The notes beneath the pieces were generated by a model. The model saw only the letters and a list, made by a program, of their open reading frames with translations. It was not told the origin of the DNA and ran no database searches. 64,000 nt of DNA from Paragonimus westermani (taxonomy: Eukaryota > Platyhelminthes > Trematoda > Plagiorchiida > Troglotrematidae): NCBI GenBank assembly GCA_008508345.1, contig QNGE01000755.1:72430-136429 (forward strand), given 5' to 3'. A program made the translations under genes and the position numbers. Numbering within the stretch: the first letter of the stretch is position 1; every line of letters begins with the position of its first letter. Positions 51,101-62,736 of this stretch are shown one piece after another.

Positions 51101-51906
51101 GTTCAGTTAAGTGAATCAGACCGGCCAGTCCTACCTTGCGGGACCTGATGGAAGGGGAGTCAAAAGAAGGCGACTGACTTCCAGCCGACCAAAAAGTTCG
51201 CTTTCTTTAGTGAAATAATTATATCACATCCACCTAATAAAATGAACTGTGACCGAAGAAATTTTGAACTGGTTGTGTCGTAAACGTTTCTACGGTTTCG
51301 TGCTTTCGTTCCACATTTTATTTTGCAGGTGAGTGAACAGCGAAATAGCGGCTCGTCCTATGGGTGTGAAATTCGCTGAGTTCATGGAGCCAGATATCTC
51401 AATTGTACATCGATATATCGGATTATTCAGTATGGCGGTTTCCTACTCTAGACAAGTTGTTCATTATACAGCGGAGAAGTCACACAGTCATGAAGCTAGA
51501 GTGTGCGATAAGATAATAAACTTATCATTTTGAAAATCAATTGACTCTTGAGAACACACGCAGCAAACAAGTCGGCGGCTCATGTGTTCAAAGCAGCCTC
51601 TGTGTGGTAACATTTTATACCATCCTGTATTCTGATACTGTTGGACGGACAAGTGATGGAGCATAACACTAGGTAAATCATCATCACTCACTTTGGAACC
51701 AGATTAAGTTTCTTACAGAGATTTCATTTACCGACAATCTTCCGTCTACTGTAAATCTTATGTTGGTAACTCGTTATATAAAGGCATCTGCCTTTTGAAC
51801 CTGCAGCCGTTATAGAACAAAACTAACCAGCACTGTGCATATTCCTGCAGTTTTAGGAACAGTTTACTTAGAAATAATGACCAGTGAATTGCTGATCGCC
51901 TTCTGC
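48171..51906. other. No gene recognised
   Basis: Frames at 48362-48958, 49668-49862 and 50748-51032 are anonymous. The RT expected upstream of the Penelope endonuclease on the minus strand is not seen here. The DNA just left of 51904 is unrelated to that left of 37428. Confidence 0.4.
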
Positions 51907-52332
51907 AAACAAGAATGCCGACACGGCCTTGCACAACGCTCTGCGTTGAATGTCATCGTTAGATCATGCTCAAACCTTGATAAGCGGAGATTTTATCCAT
52001 TCAGAGTCAGAATTCAAGAGCAATCTGGTCAGTAGTGCAACGTCTTCGTCTGCTCGGGATTTCTTCAAGGCAGCAATGAGAACTGGTCTATTTCGGCATG
52101 CCCAGAACCATACGATTTGGTGTGTGGGTCATACACCGTCGTTGTTTAGTCGCATTCTCACCACGGAAGTTGACACGACAAGCAATCTACATACCGCAGC
52201 TCCGGTTGCTCGTAGTGATCATGGGACAATTGGATTGAGCCATCTGGATGGGACCGGGGGATATATTGTTCAAAATGCAGGCATGACCGTCTATGACGAT
52301 GGAAGTTTCGCGGAGATGAAGACAGCTTAGCA
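51907..52332 (+). repeat. 426-bp module, third exact unit
   Basis: Identical to the two tandem units at 37431-38282. Shared bases with unit 1 extend three further to the left (TGC). Confidence 0.95.
51950..52330 (+). CDS. 126-codon repeated open frame, third copy
   Basis: Identical to the frames at 37474 and 37900. Its upstream context differs: 43 bases upstream it leaves the repeat into DNA whose frame is open from 51835. No promoter or splice acceptor decides the start. Product unrecognised. Confidence 0.3.
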   Translation: MSSLDHAQTLISGDFIHSESEFKSNLVSSATSSSARDFFKAAMRTGLFRHAQNHTIWCVGHTPSLFSRILTTEVDTTSNLHTAAPVARSDHGTIGLSHLDGTGGYIVQNAGMTVYDDGSFAEMKTA

Positions 52333-52848
52333 AGGATGATGGGTCTGGTTCGTTCAACATACTCAGCCTGAATGGTGCGTACTAAAATATCTTTTAACAT
52401 TTTGGCTGTGGTGCGGATGCGGAGCAAGCGAAATATCGTTTTACAAGACACATTGCACCCTACTACTCGTCTTTTTCAAGTTCGTTCGGGATAAACATTG
52501 GGGCAACATGATGTGCTCTATTGAAAACCTAGCTTGCAGATTGCCAAGCATATGCACGAAACAGTTGCTCCTTTCTCGGTTAGTCACTGAAATGTGCACG
52601 TTGGAGATTATAAAGGAAAAGCCAAGTCGGTGGCGTTCGATAACAAAACTGTGAAACGGACGTTGCTGACAACTTGTTTAAAATGTACAGTACGAATCGA
52701 GGTTCGTCATTTGAACAAGAGTTGTCTGAGAAAACCTGTTTGAGATGGCCCGAGGTGGAATGCAAGGGAGAGATTCTGGACGTAGATTTAGGTTAGTTGG
52801 AGCTACTTAGGTCAGCCTCAACTGACCTCAAGTTTCATTAGTGAATGA

Positions 52849-52985
52849 TAATTGGAATGAGCCATCGGGGTGCGACTGGGGGATATATTGTTCAAAATGC
52901 AGGCATGACCGTTTATGACGATGGAAGTTTCGTGGGGATGAACACAGCTCAGCAAGGATTAGTAGTCTGGTTCGTTCACCGCAGT
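52849..52985 (+). pseudogene. Diverged 3' fragment of the 426-bp module, right block
   Basis: Exact duplicate of 38799-38935, carrying the same open frame through GGYIVQNAGMTVYDDGSF to SQPR and a TGA. Confidence 0.45.
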
Positions 52986-54488
52986 CAACCTAGATGACTA
53001 CATGTGGGTTCATTGTTGCCAGGTTATCCTCTACTATGTTTGACTAAAATATCGCCAGCATGATTTTGAGCCGATGCGTTCAAGGACTGGAACAAAATCC
53101 TTGATTGCACTGAGATGTCCAGCCTAGGATTGGACACAGCATAAAATAGTTTGAATCTGTTTCCTTGAGTATGGCCTCTTTCTCAATTCTATCACGGTCG
53201 GGATCGGTTTTGCTAGCAGCGCGGATGTGCCGGAAACCTGAAAGTTGATCCTTAGCTATTTTTACAGTGAAATCCTGTGATATGCGGGCATAAATTTCCG
53301 GGAGTGCCAACATTGTGTGGTTCTGACAGTACAGACACATAAGTATATATGCAAACCACGAAGATGAATTCTGAGCACGTGAGCAGCAACTTGAGTGAAT
53401 TGTGCAATAGTGAGGTACTACACTTCAGAATCGATTAAAAAAACCAGCTAACTAACAAGTCACCCTGTCCGGACTTCTTATCCCTGTCTTGTGAATAAGT
53501 TGCCAATAAATTTGCAGGAACGTCTACTGTGCGTTCGCTTACTCTATCTCAACTAACAGTCTACATAGGTCTGGAAACGGTTTGCAATTATGCCTATCTT
53601 CAACGACAGGCGCAGAGATGAATCAGCACACGTTCTACCGATAGCGTCGTTTTCAGTGATCATTAGAGTGACGAAGATGACTCTTTCCGAGAATATGCTG
53701 ATCACCTCGGACTTTTCACGAGGAAGCAACGTGGAACCTGTCAGGCGCTCATACGTCAAGAATCTACTGACTTGAAGAAGGTTGCCATGGGTACAGGATA
53801 GGTCATTCCACCATTTAACAGAAACTTAGTGGTTATTACCTTGATGAGCGTTTTCTCACGTAGCTTGGAGACTAAGGTAGCAAAGTTTTTGCGTCAAAAT
53901 GGACTGCATAAATCCGGTTTAAGAGCTCTGTCATTTATTCACTCCGTTCCGAATATGCTCTATATCGATGGTAAAATCTCTGGTAAGTTCTAGAATGTTC
54001 TGAAAATGTGTAAACTATACCGAACAATTTGAACTGTCGAAATCGGGAAACAACTTGATGGTCATCATCTACAAATGTAATATAGTGCCCGTTTGCCAAA
54101 AAGCTACACAGACGAGATTGACAGTCTAAGTCTCCCTAAAAAATTACATCTATGGATGAGAGGATGTAAATAAAATTAAACCTCTCAAAAACACTTTGTG
54201 AACTAGTCCACCTCAAAGTTTTTCCAATTGTGACCCCCCCCCCATATTCCGCCGACACCTTGAAACAACCGCACAGGCCTGTCGCACATATCATATGAGA
54301 AAGTCTGCATTTGATGGAAGTGTTCACAAACTGGTCACTGGAAGGATTATTGATGGGGCTCAAGAAAACTATCTACGAGGAGTGACTGGGAGAATTAAGT
54401 CAATTCCCAATGAGTCACAGACACCTCACCCAAAAAATTGCTCCACACCCCAGGTCATCCAGTGGCACATCTGCTCCCACTAAATAAG

Positions 54489-54692
54489 GACGAACGGTTG
54501 ATAGGTCACTCGCTGAAACTGAGTAATGGGAGTGGCGGGTTAGTTTACAGACGGAATTGTTTCATACTCGGACTCTGTACAGACTGGAACGCATTGCGCA
54601 ACTCCGTCTTCCCGGCTGATTCGATGGGGAGATTCAGATTGGTGCATGATCAGAAAATTTATGAGAGACAACGGACACTACAAACTTACTAG
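54489..54692 (+). pseudogene. CR1/Jockey-type LINE ORF2 C-terminal end, right block
   Basis: Exact duplicate of 40439-40642, with the same GHSLKL and WNALRNSVF landmarks. It was carried along by the block duplication rather than inserted independently, since its flanks are also identical. Confidence 0.6.
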
Positions 54693-56654
54693 CTGTCATA
54701 CTAGTTCGGTCTCAGAGTTCCTGAACAGCGCAGATCTGGCTGAATGTTGTTTCTATGTGTTTCAGCGTTCATTGCCGAAATGATTGCAGTCAGCAGACTT
54801 GTTGAAGTTACATTGTGTTTACTTTCATTTGCCGTGTGTTTTTACCATCACACCGTCCATCACAAATGTGACCGATTAACACAGAGACAGGAATGCACAA
54901 GTATGGATTTTTCTCCGTCCGAAGACAACCTATGAGTCAGAGAGCTGATAATCCCATAAGGAATGCAGACATGAAACTGCATCTCAGTTCTGATACAGAT
55001 GCATATCAAGGCGTGAACGGTTTCTTGCTGTACTTGTACGTACTCTTTGATCTTTTGAGAGGCGTATTACACTCCTATAAGAAAAGGTTTTCGAGCGGTT
55101 AAAAGACACACAGCATTGTGTCAGGGTGTTTTGCTGTTCGGTTACATCGTCACCGTTAGCTCTGTTGCGTAATGATTGAACACTAGAATATGAAAGTCAG
55201 TAAGTAACTTATTACCGTGCATAAAGCGAACGTGTAATTGCAGTTCCTGTGACTCTGAATTAGGAAAGAGAGTTTTCATTATAATACATTTCACATCTGT
55301 AAATAAAAAGATCAGACTGTGCAGTCTTCCGCTATACTTAGTAATTACTCTATTTCAAGTTGACCAAAGCTTCAAAATGAAACATGTGACTTCACTGCAG
55401 TATTAAATTTGTCCAAACTTGCAAGCGTCTTATAAGATGAGCTATTTTTGTCTTGTAAATATGTTACCAATTATTGTGGAGCATGATCAGAATTCGTAAT
55501 CCCTTCCAGTTGCATTTCATTTGTGTAAAAAAAGTAACTTGCTCGGATCAGCAATCCTGGTACAATGCTTGCAATTTGTTGTCAGAAACCCTGGTTCGAA
55601 TCTCACCATACTCAGTCTTTTTATCAGAAGTGTTTTTTAATAACATCAAGTACAAGCACAAGGGTGTCTTCTGACGTGCTTCCAGTGCTTCAATTTGAAA
55701 TCCACAAAACCATCGATAGACTTTTAATACCTGCTTGGTTATACAAGATTTTTGACGGGCTCTCTTGTGACGTTCTCTGATTAGACATCGCTAAATTAGT
55801 TTCTGATTCACGGAAACTTATGATTCGGTTTGTAGAGAACGGAGTGTTGTACACCGCGGAATTATGTGGTCATTTCGCACCAATGATTGATACTGACAGA
55901 ATCCCGTAAGCGCTACCTACGGACAATGAGCATAATCACACAGAGACATTTTGCGGGAAAACATTTAAGAATTCTTTATTCATTCGTTTTTCATTAAAAC
56001 ATTGCGTTTCCTCATGAGTTATTTTTGGCCGCAAGGAAGTAAAACTTCCGGAATATCCCACTGATCTATTGGCTGTATAATCAAATTGCACGCATTGCAC
56101 TGTCTTATTGTACACTTATATCAGATGAATGCCAGTTTTGGTAGACGCCCACTTACATGTTGTAAATCGGTTACCACCATCAAGCTTACCATTTAGGTTC
56201 TGTCACATGCTCTACAAACGAACAGCTAGGGTTGACGTAATTTCGAGTGAGATTAATCAACTCTTTTCTTTGAGTTTTCAGCGTAGTTCACTGGTCAATT
56301 GCGTAAAATATAGAATACTTTGATCTGTTTCTTCGCGCATGCACATACTGCATTGGACCCGTACTTGGGAGTCATTTTGAGGAATGGCCGTTTCATTGTG
56401 TTTTGGATTGGTTGCTGATAATATTAGATACACACAGCACAGTTTCAGCTACAGTAATCATTGTTTTGAATATTTTTGAAATTCGTATTTTTGCGTCGAA
56501 CAAGAATATAATGCAAAAACGGTGTTCTTAAGATAAGTGGTTTTAGGAAATTTGAAAATGCCATGCGGTAGAATTAAACTTTACGCATTTAGTGACTATA
56601 AGGCAACATGTTGTACATAAAGGATTGTTTAAATGCGGCATTTCATCAAAGATT

Positions 56655-57060
56655 GAGGTTTCTAATTTACACAATTAGAGTGCGTCAATTTTTTCACAAC
56701 ACGGTTATCATGTGACTGGCTTTTTTACCGAAGAATCATCCGCCGTAATGAATTAAATCAACCTTCAATTTGACAAATTTTATTGGAAGCAGGATTTCAG
56801 TTTATCAGAAGAACATAAGTAAATCATAACGATGTGGCAGTACGCACTTGTCGGTAGATTAATGGTTAATCACAATTTTGTATTTACGTGCTTGCTGTAA
56901 TCACCCTCACAATTTAATGATTGAATCCTTTTAATTTCAGTTTGGAGAATATTTTGTGTACTCCAAAGGCAAGTTTGTGGAATTATTCCAAAATCCTTGT
57001 TGTCTGATATTATATGTTTAGTCATGAAATGTCCAGTTTTCACTTGTTTAGATGACTTTC
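56655..57060. other. No gene recognised
   Basis: Unique DNA to the right of the duplicated block. At 56941 an acceptor-like TTTTAATTTCAG precedes a short open stretch (FGEYFVYSKG) and a possible GC-type donor, too small to call. Confidence 0.4.
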
Positions 57061-57321
57061 CTATAAGGTGAAACTAGTTGGGCCTCCCAGCCCGAAGTAA
57101 ACACTCCGAAATTCTCTCCACTCTTCGTGTGATGTATCGAAAAGAGGAATATTCAGACTGCAAATTTGACGAATATTCCTTATGTTACTTACCATGGTAG
57201 TCCTGAGAGCACAGAACGTTATGTGATTCAGAGAGAGAGAGAGCAGACTGAATTTGTTTGGATACAGCCTTTCAATCTGATTCACTAGCTGAGAATGATT
57301 TTCTGGGGAATTCTTCGTCAA
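57061..57321 (-). pseudogene. Ty3/gypsy integrase core, second element (part 2)
   Basis: The frame contains TTMVSNIRNIRQICSLN followed by IPLFDTSHEEW. This aligns with the gypsy integrase segment 'SDNGTQFTS..F..FCS.N.I....T.PYHP.SNG.AE'. The catalytic Asp position has decayed (CALRTTM for 'SDNGTQM') and the NGxAE Glu motif is not recognisable. It is in the same orientation as part 1 and directly downstream of it. The wording differs from the CsRn1-like element at 24 kb, so this is a separate lineage. Confidence 0.45.
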
Positions 57322-57429
57322 CTCTTATTCTGTTCCTATAACTGTGACCAGTGCACACCGAGCACGAGTGTAGCCAGGTTCATCTAAACGCCGGGTGTGT
57401 GAGAAAATAGTGATTTGGCATATATTCAT

Positions 57430-57752
57430 TCATTCCTCAGCAAATCGTTGTCTTAGTCGTTTGGCCTGAGCTATGAAGTCTTTAAAGCCACGAAAGTAAT
57501 GCAAACAAACGTAAGAATATGGAGATTTAGTATACGTTACCCCCAGTGGCACACTTGTCTGTTCACGTGATGGTTTCCAAATGAATTTTGGAGCGTGAGA
57601 CACTTGGAACGTGTGACAAACTTTGCATGTATGTTCGGTGATTATACGTAAAGTATGGGGAGACAAGTGGTATCGTCAAACATTGTAGTTGGTTTGGAGC
57701 GTAGTTGCGTGAGCTGGATGCTTATATGCCCATCCGAAACCGCAACTTGTTT
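57430..57752 (-). pseudogene. Ty3/gypsy integrase zinc-binding region, second element (part 1)
   Basis: The 78-codon frame 57430-57666 has TEHTCKVCHTFQ, the CxxC half of the HHCC finger, then HAPKFIWKPSRE, matching 'C.VCQ..Q..PPK....PW..P..PW.R.H.D'. Just upstream in another frame the minus strand reads GHISIQLTQLRSK, resembling 'GH.GI.R.K.LAR', the HHCC histidine segment. Frame breaks separate the pieces. Catalytic core residues follow in part 2. A dead relic. Confidence 0.5.
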
Positions 57753-58743
57753 AGATCTAGAATGTCGTCCTAAAAAACGGAGGACTACCTCAGCGTAATA
57801 GGGTTCACTCAGCTTGAACACAGCGGGGGTTCACCGTAGCAATGTATTGTTGCCACTACAAACTACTTAAGCAACTCTGCTCATGAATTCTAATGTAAAT
57901 CACAGTTCTTATAAATCCTGAAGGCCAGAAACGATTCACATTCCGAAACCACTTCTCACAAAGATGTGCATTGCTGTTCCCAGGAAGAACCGCTGTAGAC
58001 GAGAAGTTACTTACATTCAGTCTCTCCTTCGCTCATTTCCTTGGAAAATAACAAGTCCGTTACTAGTAAGAAGTCTTTGTAAGGTTCCAGAATACGCGGA
58101 GGAAACTGTACGATATATTATCGGACCAAACAGTGCAATTTGAAACAGTGACCGTAAGGAAGATTATTAAAGTGTACACGATTGCTCTTAGAGCCTTTTC
58201 ACATTGCTTCGTTCAGTTGGGCAGTGAACTAAACCTGCCAAACTAAAACCAGATAAGTGTTGACCAGTATGTGTGCACAATGGTCATTCGTGACAAATGT
58301 ATGCAAATGTCATTGAGATTCCCACAGCTACACACGACGTTATACTGATACAGAACATAGTAGAAGACAATTTAATATCATCTATTCAGGTGTTTTTAAC
58401 CTATTTTCATTTGTAGGTAACTGCAAGGGGGACTATATAGGTAGCAGCAAGATAAGCTTGATCTGCAGAGCAAGGGAAAATTTGTTCAATTGTCTGCAGA
58501 AATCCGTGTTACAAGGGAACGGTAATATCATTGAAACACTGTAATAAATTGGACTGGAACAGTTTTCTGAATGATAAGGTTTCGGTTAATACGAACTCAT
58601 ATAGAAGCCGCTGTAATCCGAGTTGTGATCGATCTGCTGTTACATTGAACAATGTTATTCTGCTGTGAAAAATGTTTTTTTTTTCAATGAATTGAAATTT
58701 CCAAATGGCGCTCAGAGTTTGGTTTTGATCTTTTCTCGTTTAG
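57753..58743. other. No gene recognised
   Basis: RT and RNase H of the second gypsy element, expected here on the minus strand, are not recognisable. Only short frames are present. Confidence 0.4.
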
Positions 58744-58903
58744 ATAGCTCAGGCCTGTACACACTCGACCAGCCATTGTCCGTAGTCGCTAGACTCATGA
58801 CTAGTGTCATTGTTGAACTAGCTGGTGCATTCAGCATCCCATTACGTCACTCTGAACTGCGAATCTCGCGGGTTGTTAAGGCAGTCACAATCAGTCGTTT
58901 GAG
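58744..58903 (+). CDS. Candidate exon, unrecognised
   Basis: A good acceptor (ATCTTTTCTCGTTTAG) precedes 160 bases open in one frame: SSGLYTLDQPLSVVARLMTS and then VIVELAGAFSIPLRHSELRI and beyond. It ends in a plausible donor (TTGAG/GTTAGC). It begins with two bases of a split codon and ends with two. It could not join the protease exon at 61254 directly (phases disagree), but an intermediate exon could link them. The peptide is not recognised. Confidence 0.3.
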
Positions 58904-61253
58904 GTTAGCCTTTTGTGTTCAACAACAGTTGTTCTTTAATTTAATTTCAGCCCTGACCTAGCAGTCTCTCTTAACTCATCGACTGACTATCCATCACCCC
59001 GTAGCACATGTTATGAAACTTTGAGCGCTAATCAGTAATTATGAATATTTAGAATCTGCCACATTCAGGGTTCTAACTTTTTCATTTAAGCAGTATACTT
59101 TGTGAATTCGCCACGTTGTAGGAACGACTTAATACACAATGATAATTTTCCATACCCAGCCGACATCCCTTCTGTTGTTTTTTTCACTGTAAGTGGTTCG
59201 ATTCACTCGCAATTGTACACTGTGCCCATTAAAATGTGCTCTCCAGATATTCAAATTTGACATGTACAACATAACATGATTCTGATAAATTTCACTGGTT
59301 AGTTTTCAGGTACAAAGTGTACAGCTTAATGTCATTTGTGGACTGGCTCACACTAAAACAAGTCTGCTGAGTGACGAATGGAAAAAACCACAGCAATAAG
59401 TGGAAAATTTCTATAAGCGCCTGCTGGTTGCCCGACTTGACTGGGTTAGTATTTAGATCAGAATCAAGAGATACTTATCAAGAGTTCGTCATTTCACTGA
59501 ATTCATTTCTCTGAGTGTAACGTCTTCGGGAACGGACACAAATTAGGGTGGCATATTCTCACAAACGTTTGGATTACGTTCCATGATTCGACTTCAGGGT
59601 GTTTGCTCACGTCAACGGACATGCAACATGAAGCATATCATTCCAAGCTGTTAGTTCTGGTTGATAGTTTGACTACTCCTCCACCACTTTTGGAACGAAT
59701 TTAGGCACCAGCTAATTTCATTCTTTTTCTGATGTTGTCCAAAAATGACAAAAAGTGATTCATTTAACATGTTTGCCTTGCAATAGTACAGTGTCGACAT
59801 GTGTGCAACCGTTCCTGATGCATACACGACCTGGAAACTCAACCACGGATAGTGTTGATGAACACTATTTTGCCGGAAATTGTCCAGTAACTTTGTGACT
59901 GATACCTCATGTTTGCTTCAACGTGACATGTATGGTGAAGGCACAGCCACGAGTTTGTTATCTGCAACTCCAGATGATTTGTGTACACTTGCTCCATACA
60001 TGATAATTTTTACGGGACTGTCAGATTGTGGCTACTGCTGAGAGAATGCCCATTTAGTAAGGCTACCTAAATCTTTCAAGGCCAAGAAAAGCCACCACTG
60101 GCGGCTTAGTAGGACGACTATTAAGGACCTTATATTTGAAAGACCCAATCGTGGACAGAGCCCGTCTGATCTCCCCTCGAAGCGATTAGGGACGCTGTAC
60201 AACACTCACGTAAGATTATTGGTATGCGTTTAAATATGATTTATCGATCATGTTTAACATTATTTTGTACTTTGAGGTGGTAGGTATTATCAGACTCTCA
60301 CCTTCGTCGGAGGGTTGAAGTAAGCGGACCATTGATACGACTGTGATCTAGTGTTACCAAAACTTGAGTACGGTCTCCCCTCAAAAGTGAGCTATTCCTA
60401 CGGCAAAACTGTGTGAGAACTTATCGGCCAAGCTTGAGTAGTATTCCACTTGTATCGGTTCAGCTTCGTACACTTCAGTCTACGATACATCTGACTTGAA
60501 ACTACTTAAAGCGGTTTAGTAGTTAGCTGTTTAAACAAAAGTATATAAGAGCCAATGTTATGATGGGAACTTAGGGGAAGCAACCAGAACAAGTGTTTGT
60601 ATCCAGTGCTCTCAAACTGGTGTATCAATTTCAAATTGATCTGTAACTTGGACGACGGTAAAACTCCATTAAACTTGCCCAACCTTTAATCGTCCCCTTC
60701 CTAGTCACAAACCGTATACACGAAAAAAGGATCAGAACAGTACGGGAGTTAACCCAGAACATAAATTCCATTGAATTAATCGGACTCTGAGAAAATCCAG
60801 CCGATGAACGTTTCCGTATTTCCATGATTATCATTCAGATCACGTCGAAGTATGCATGAAAATTCTCAGAATAACTCACTCCTGCGGCTGATAGCAAAAT
60901 CGAGGTCAGGCATACGCATCACGAGTAGCCTTGGGCTTCAGATTGCAAAGCGACGTTAATCACACCGTCCTGCATAAGCAACTTGTCTCTCTCAAGTCAG
61001 ATATTAGCACGCGCGCACTATGGAGTAAGCTATAGATGGACAAACAGCGAAGCGCATCAATAAACGCAATATTATTTGTAGTACTCCACATATCCCAAAA
61101 TTCTGAGGTGCAGATGACAAATCCGAAGTTCGAATTAATTTGGCCTGAGTTATTGAAGCTGGAAACGTTTTGCATATCATGAACACATTGGAGAGTAAAT
61201 TTGGAGACTCTTCGGCCACTGCAATACAACTTGTTCTTTTGCACTCCTTCTAG
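58904..61253. other. No gene recognised; possible first intron of the protease gene
   Basis: The signal-peptide exon of the protease should lie somewhere upstream of 61254 but cannot be identified. The minus-strand frame 60960-61373 is mostly the shadow of the protease exon. The remaining frames are short. Confidence 0.4.
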
Positions 61254-61608
61254 ACAATATTCCAGAACATTGCGGCCGAAACGCTTTCCATGAGGCTTGG
61301 CTACGTAACTTCCATTTGGATAAGCTGTGGCCATCGCATCGATTGGTAAAACGTATTGTTGGAGGTGTGGCATCGAGAAATGGTGAATGGCCTTGGCTGG
61401 TCTCTCTAATGTTCCATCAAACTGCTCAACAGGCCCGCAGCGCCCATATTTTGGAGGAGTCTAATAACGAAGAACTGATCGAACTCTCTGATCCATATAT
61501 GCCCAGAACGCTTGTCCACAATGAATCGGACGGGTCCAGATCGTTCCACTTGTGTGGTGGTACTCTGGTTCACCCACAGTGGGTATTGACGGCAGCCCAC
61601 TGCTTTGT
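61254..61608 (+). CDS. Serine protease (chymotrypsin family S1), exon with pro-region, activation site and catalytic His
   Basis: The acceptor TTTTGCACTCCTTCTAG is strong; the donor is CTTTGT/GTGAGC. The exon starts with two bases of a split codon. The pro-region NIPEHCGRNAFHEAW carries a Cys that in this family ties the pro-peptide to the catalytic domain. LVKR/IVGG is the activation cleavage site. The mature part runs IVGGVASRNGEWPWLVSLMF, then an insertion rich in Glu/Asp (EESNNEELIELSD), then HLCGGTLVHPQWVLTAAHCF with the catalytic His. From Ile to the Cys of CGG is 67 residues, against about 27 in chymotrypsin. The enzyme would be secreted as a zymogen. The signal peptide is on an unidentified upstream exon. 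Confidence 0.9.
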
Positions 61609-62473
61609 GTGAGCCAACCTATGGTCTCCGTTTACTGTCAGGTTTTATAACGGTCCTTAATAACTGATGGGCTGTCTACCGCTGGAGTTCAGAAGTATAA
61701 GTACTAACCCAATTTAAACAATGGTCATTGGGTTCTTTGTGCGTAAAACGTACTATAACGTCTCCAGATTACCGAGATTTTGACGAATTCAGCATAATCA
61801 GCCTAACAGTTGATATTTTTGTCGTTGGTTTCAAACGGAATCACGGATCACATTTAAATTAAGGTTGCACAATGAGACCCTGATATTAGGAATAATGTTT
61901 TGTCGTAAATAGTGAGTAATGGCTAGAAACAATAAAATTGTCAAAAATTCTGTGCATCACCATCGGTTGAACTTGATGAACTCTAACGCCTGTTTCCTCA
62001 AAGGAAAAACGAGTCTAAATTTCATAAGCCGCCAGTTTTTAATAAACGGTTTGGAAATAATGGACACCATTTTCAGTTGTCACTAAGTTTTTGCAAATCC
62101 TGTGAAAGCGTAAAATTGACAGATAAGCGCGTGCTAGGTTTGGATAATCAGTTCTGGTATTTTTTGAAATATCCTGTAGTTAAAGTTACTTACAGTGTTA
62201 TTTTGGTTTGTGTTTCCGGATATGTGACTGTGGTTGGATGCTTTCAGTTGAAGGTATTCCAAAATTATCCTCAGTTGTCACACCCTGATAAGCTTTCCAG
62301 CCGGCAGCTTCCCGTAAAAGAACTAGACCTAAGGTTTGCTCTGTGAGTAGCCCTTAAAGATCACTTAAAGGTCACTGCACTTAAACTTAAGGATCACTGT
62401 ACTATCGATCACACATTAACACATAAAACTTTGCGGTACGCTTGGGAATGTTTTTATTCTTTTCAAACTTAAG

Positions 62474-62616
62474 GGCACCACCTGGTTTTCAACTCGACCT
62501 GACCACGGATCCGGATAGATGGACTGTCCGTGTTGGCGAGCATGATATGCTTGATGAATCGGTGCCACATTACGACAGTTCGGTGGAATACGTTCTAACG
62601 CACCCTGGTTACAAAG
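62474..62616 (+). CDS. Serine protease, second recognised exon
   Basis: Acceptor ATTCTTTTCAAACTTAAG, donor AAAG/GTAGGT. Joining 61608 to 62474 restores a Val codon and continues directly from AAHCF, so the phases agree. It encodes APPGFQLDLTTDPDRW, then TVRVGEHDMLDES and VEYVLTHPGYK. The 'W.VRVGEHD' strand and 'V..V..HP.Y' block are standard S1 features between the His and Asp loops. The intron before it is 865 bases. Confidence 0.9.
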
Positions 62617-62736
62617 GTAGGTTTCCCGTGATCTTACACATTCGAAGTTTTTGCATAGACGACAGTTTAGCCTGTCGGTAATTCCCCCGAAATTCAAAGA
62701 GATCGCAAGTAAGCTTATCGTCAGTAACGTTTCCAG

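Larger units (their letters stand above)
51907..56654 (+). repeat. 4,748-bp duplicated block, right copy
   Basis: Same sequence as 37857-42604. Here the module unit is single and the block passes on the right into GAGGTTTCTAATTTAC instead of the 140-bp echo. No substitution or indel was seen between copies. Confidence 0.95.

Noticed and set aside
57229..57243. GA microsatellite
   Set aside because: Only a few repeat units; ordinary simple sequence.
60960..61373. 137-codon minus-strand frame
   Set aside because: About a third of it is antisense to the confident protease exon, and its peptide matches nothing.
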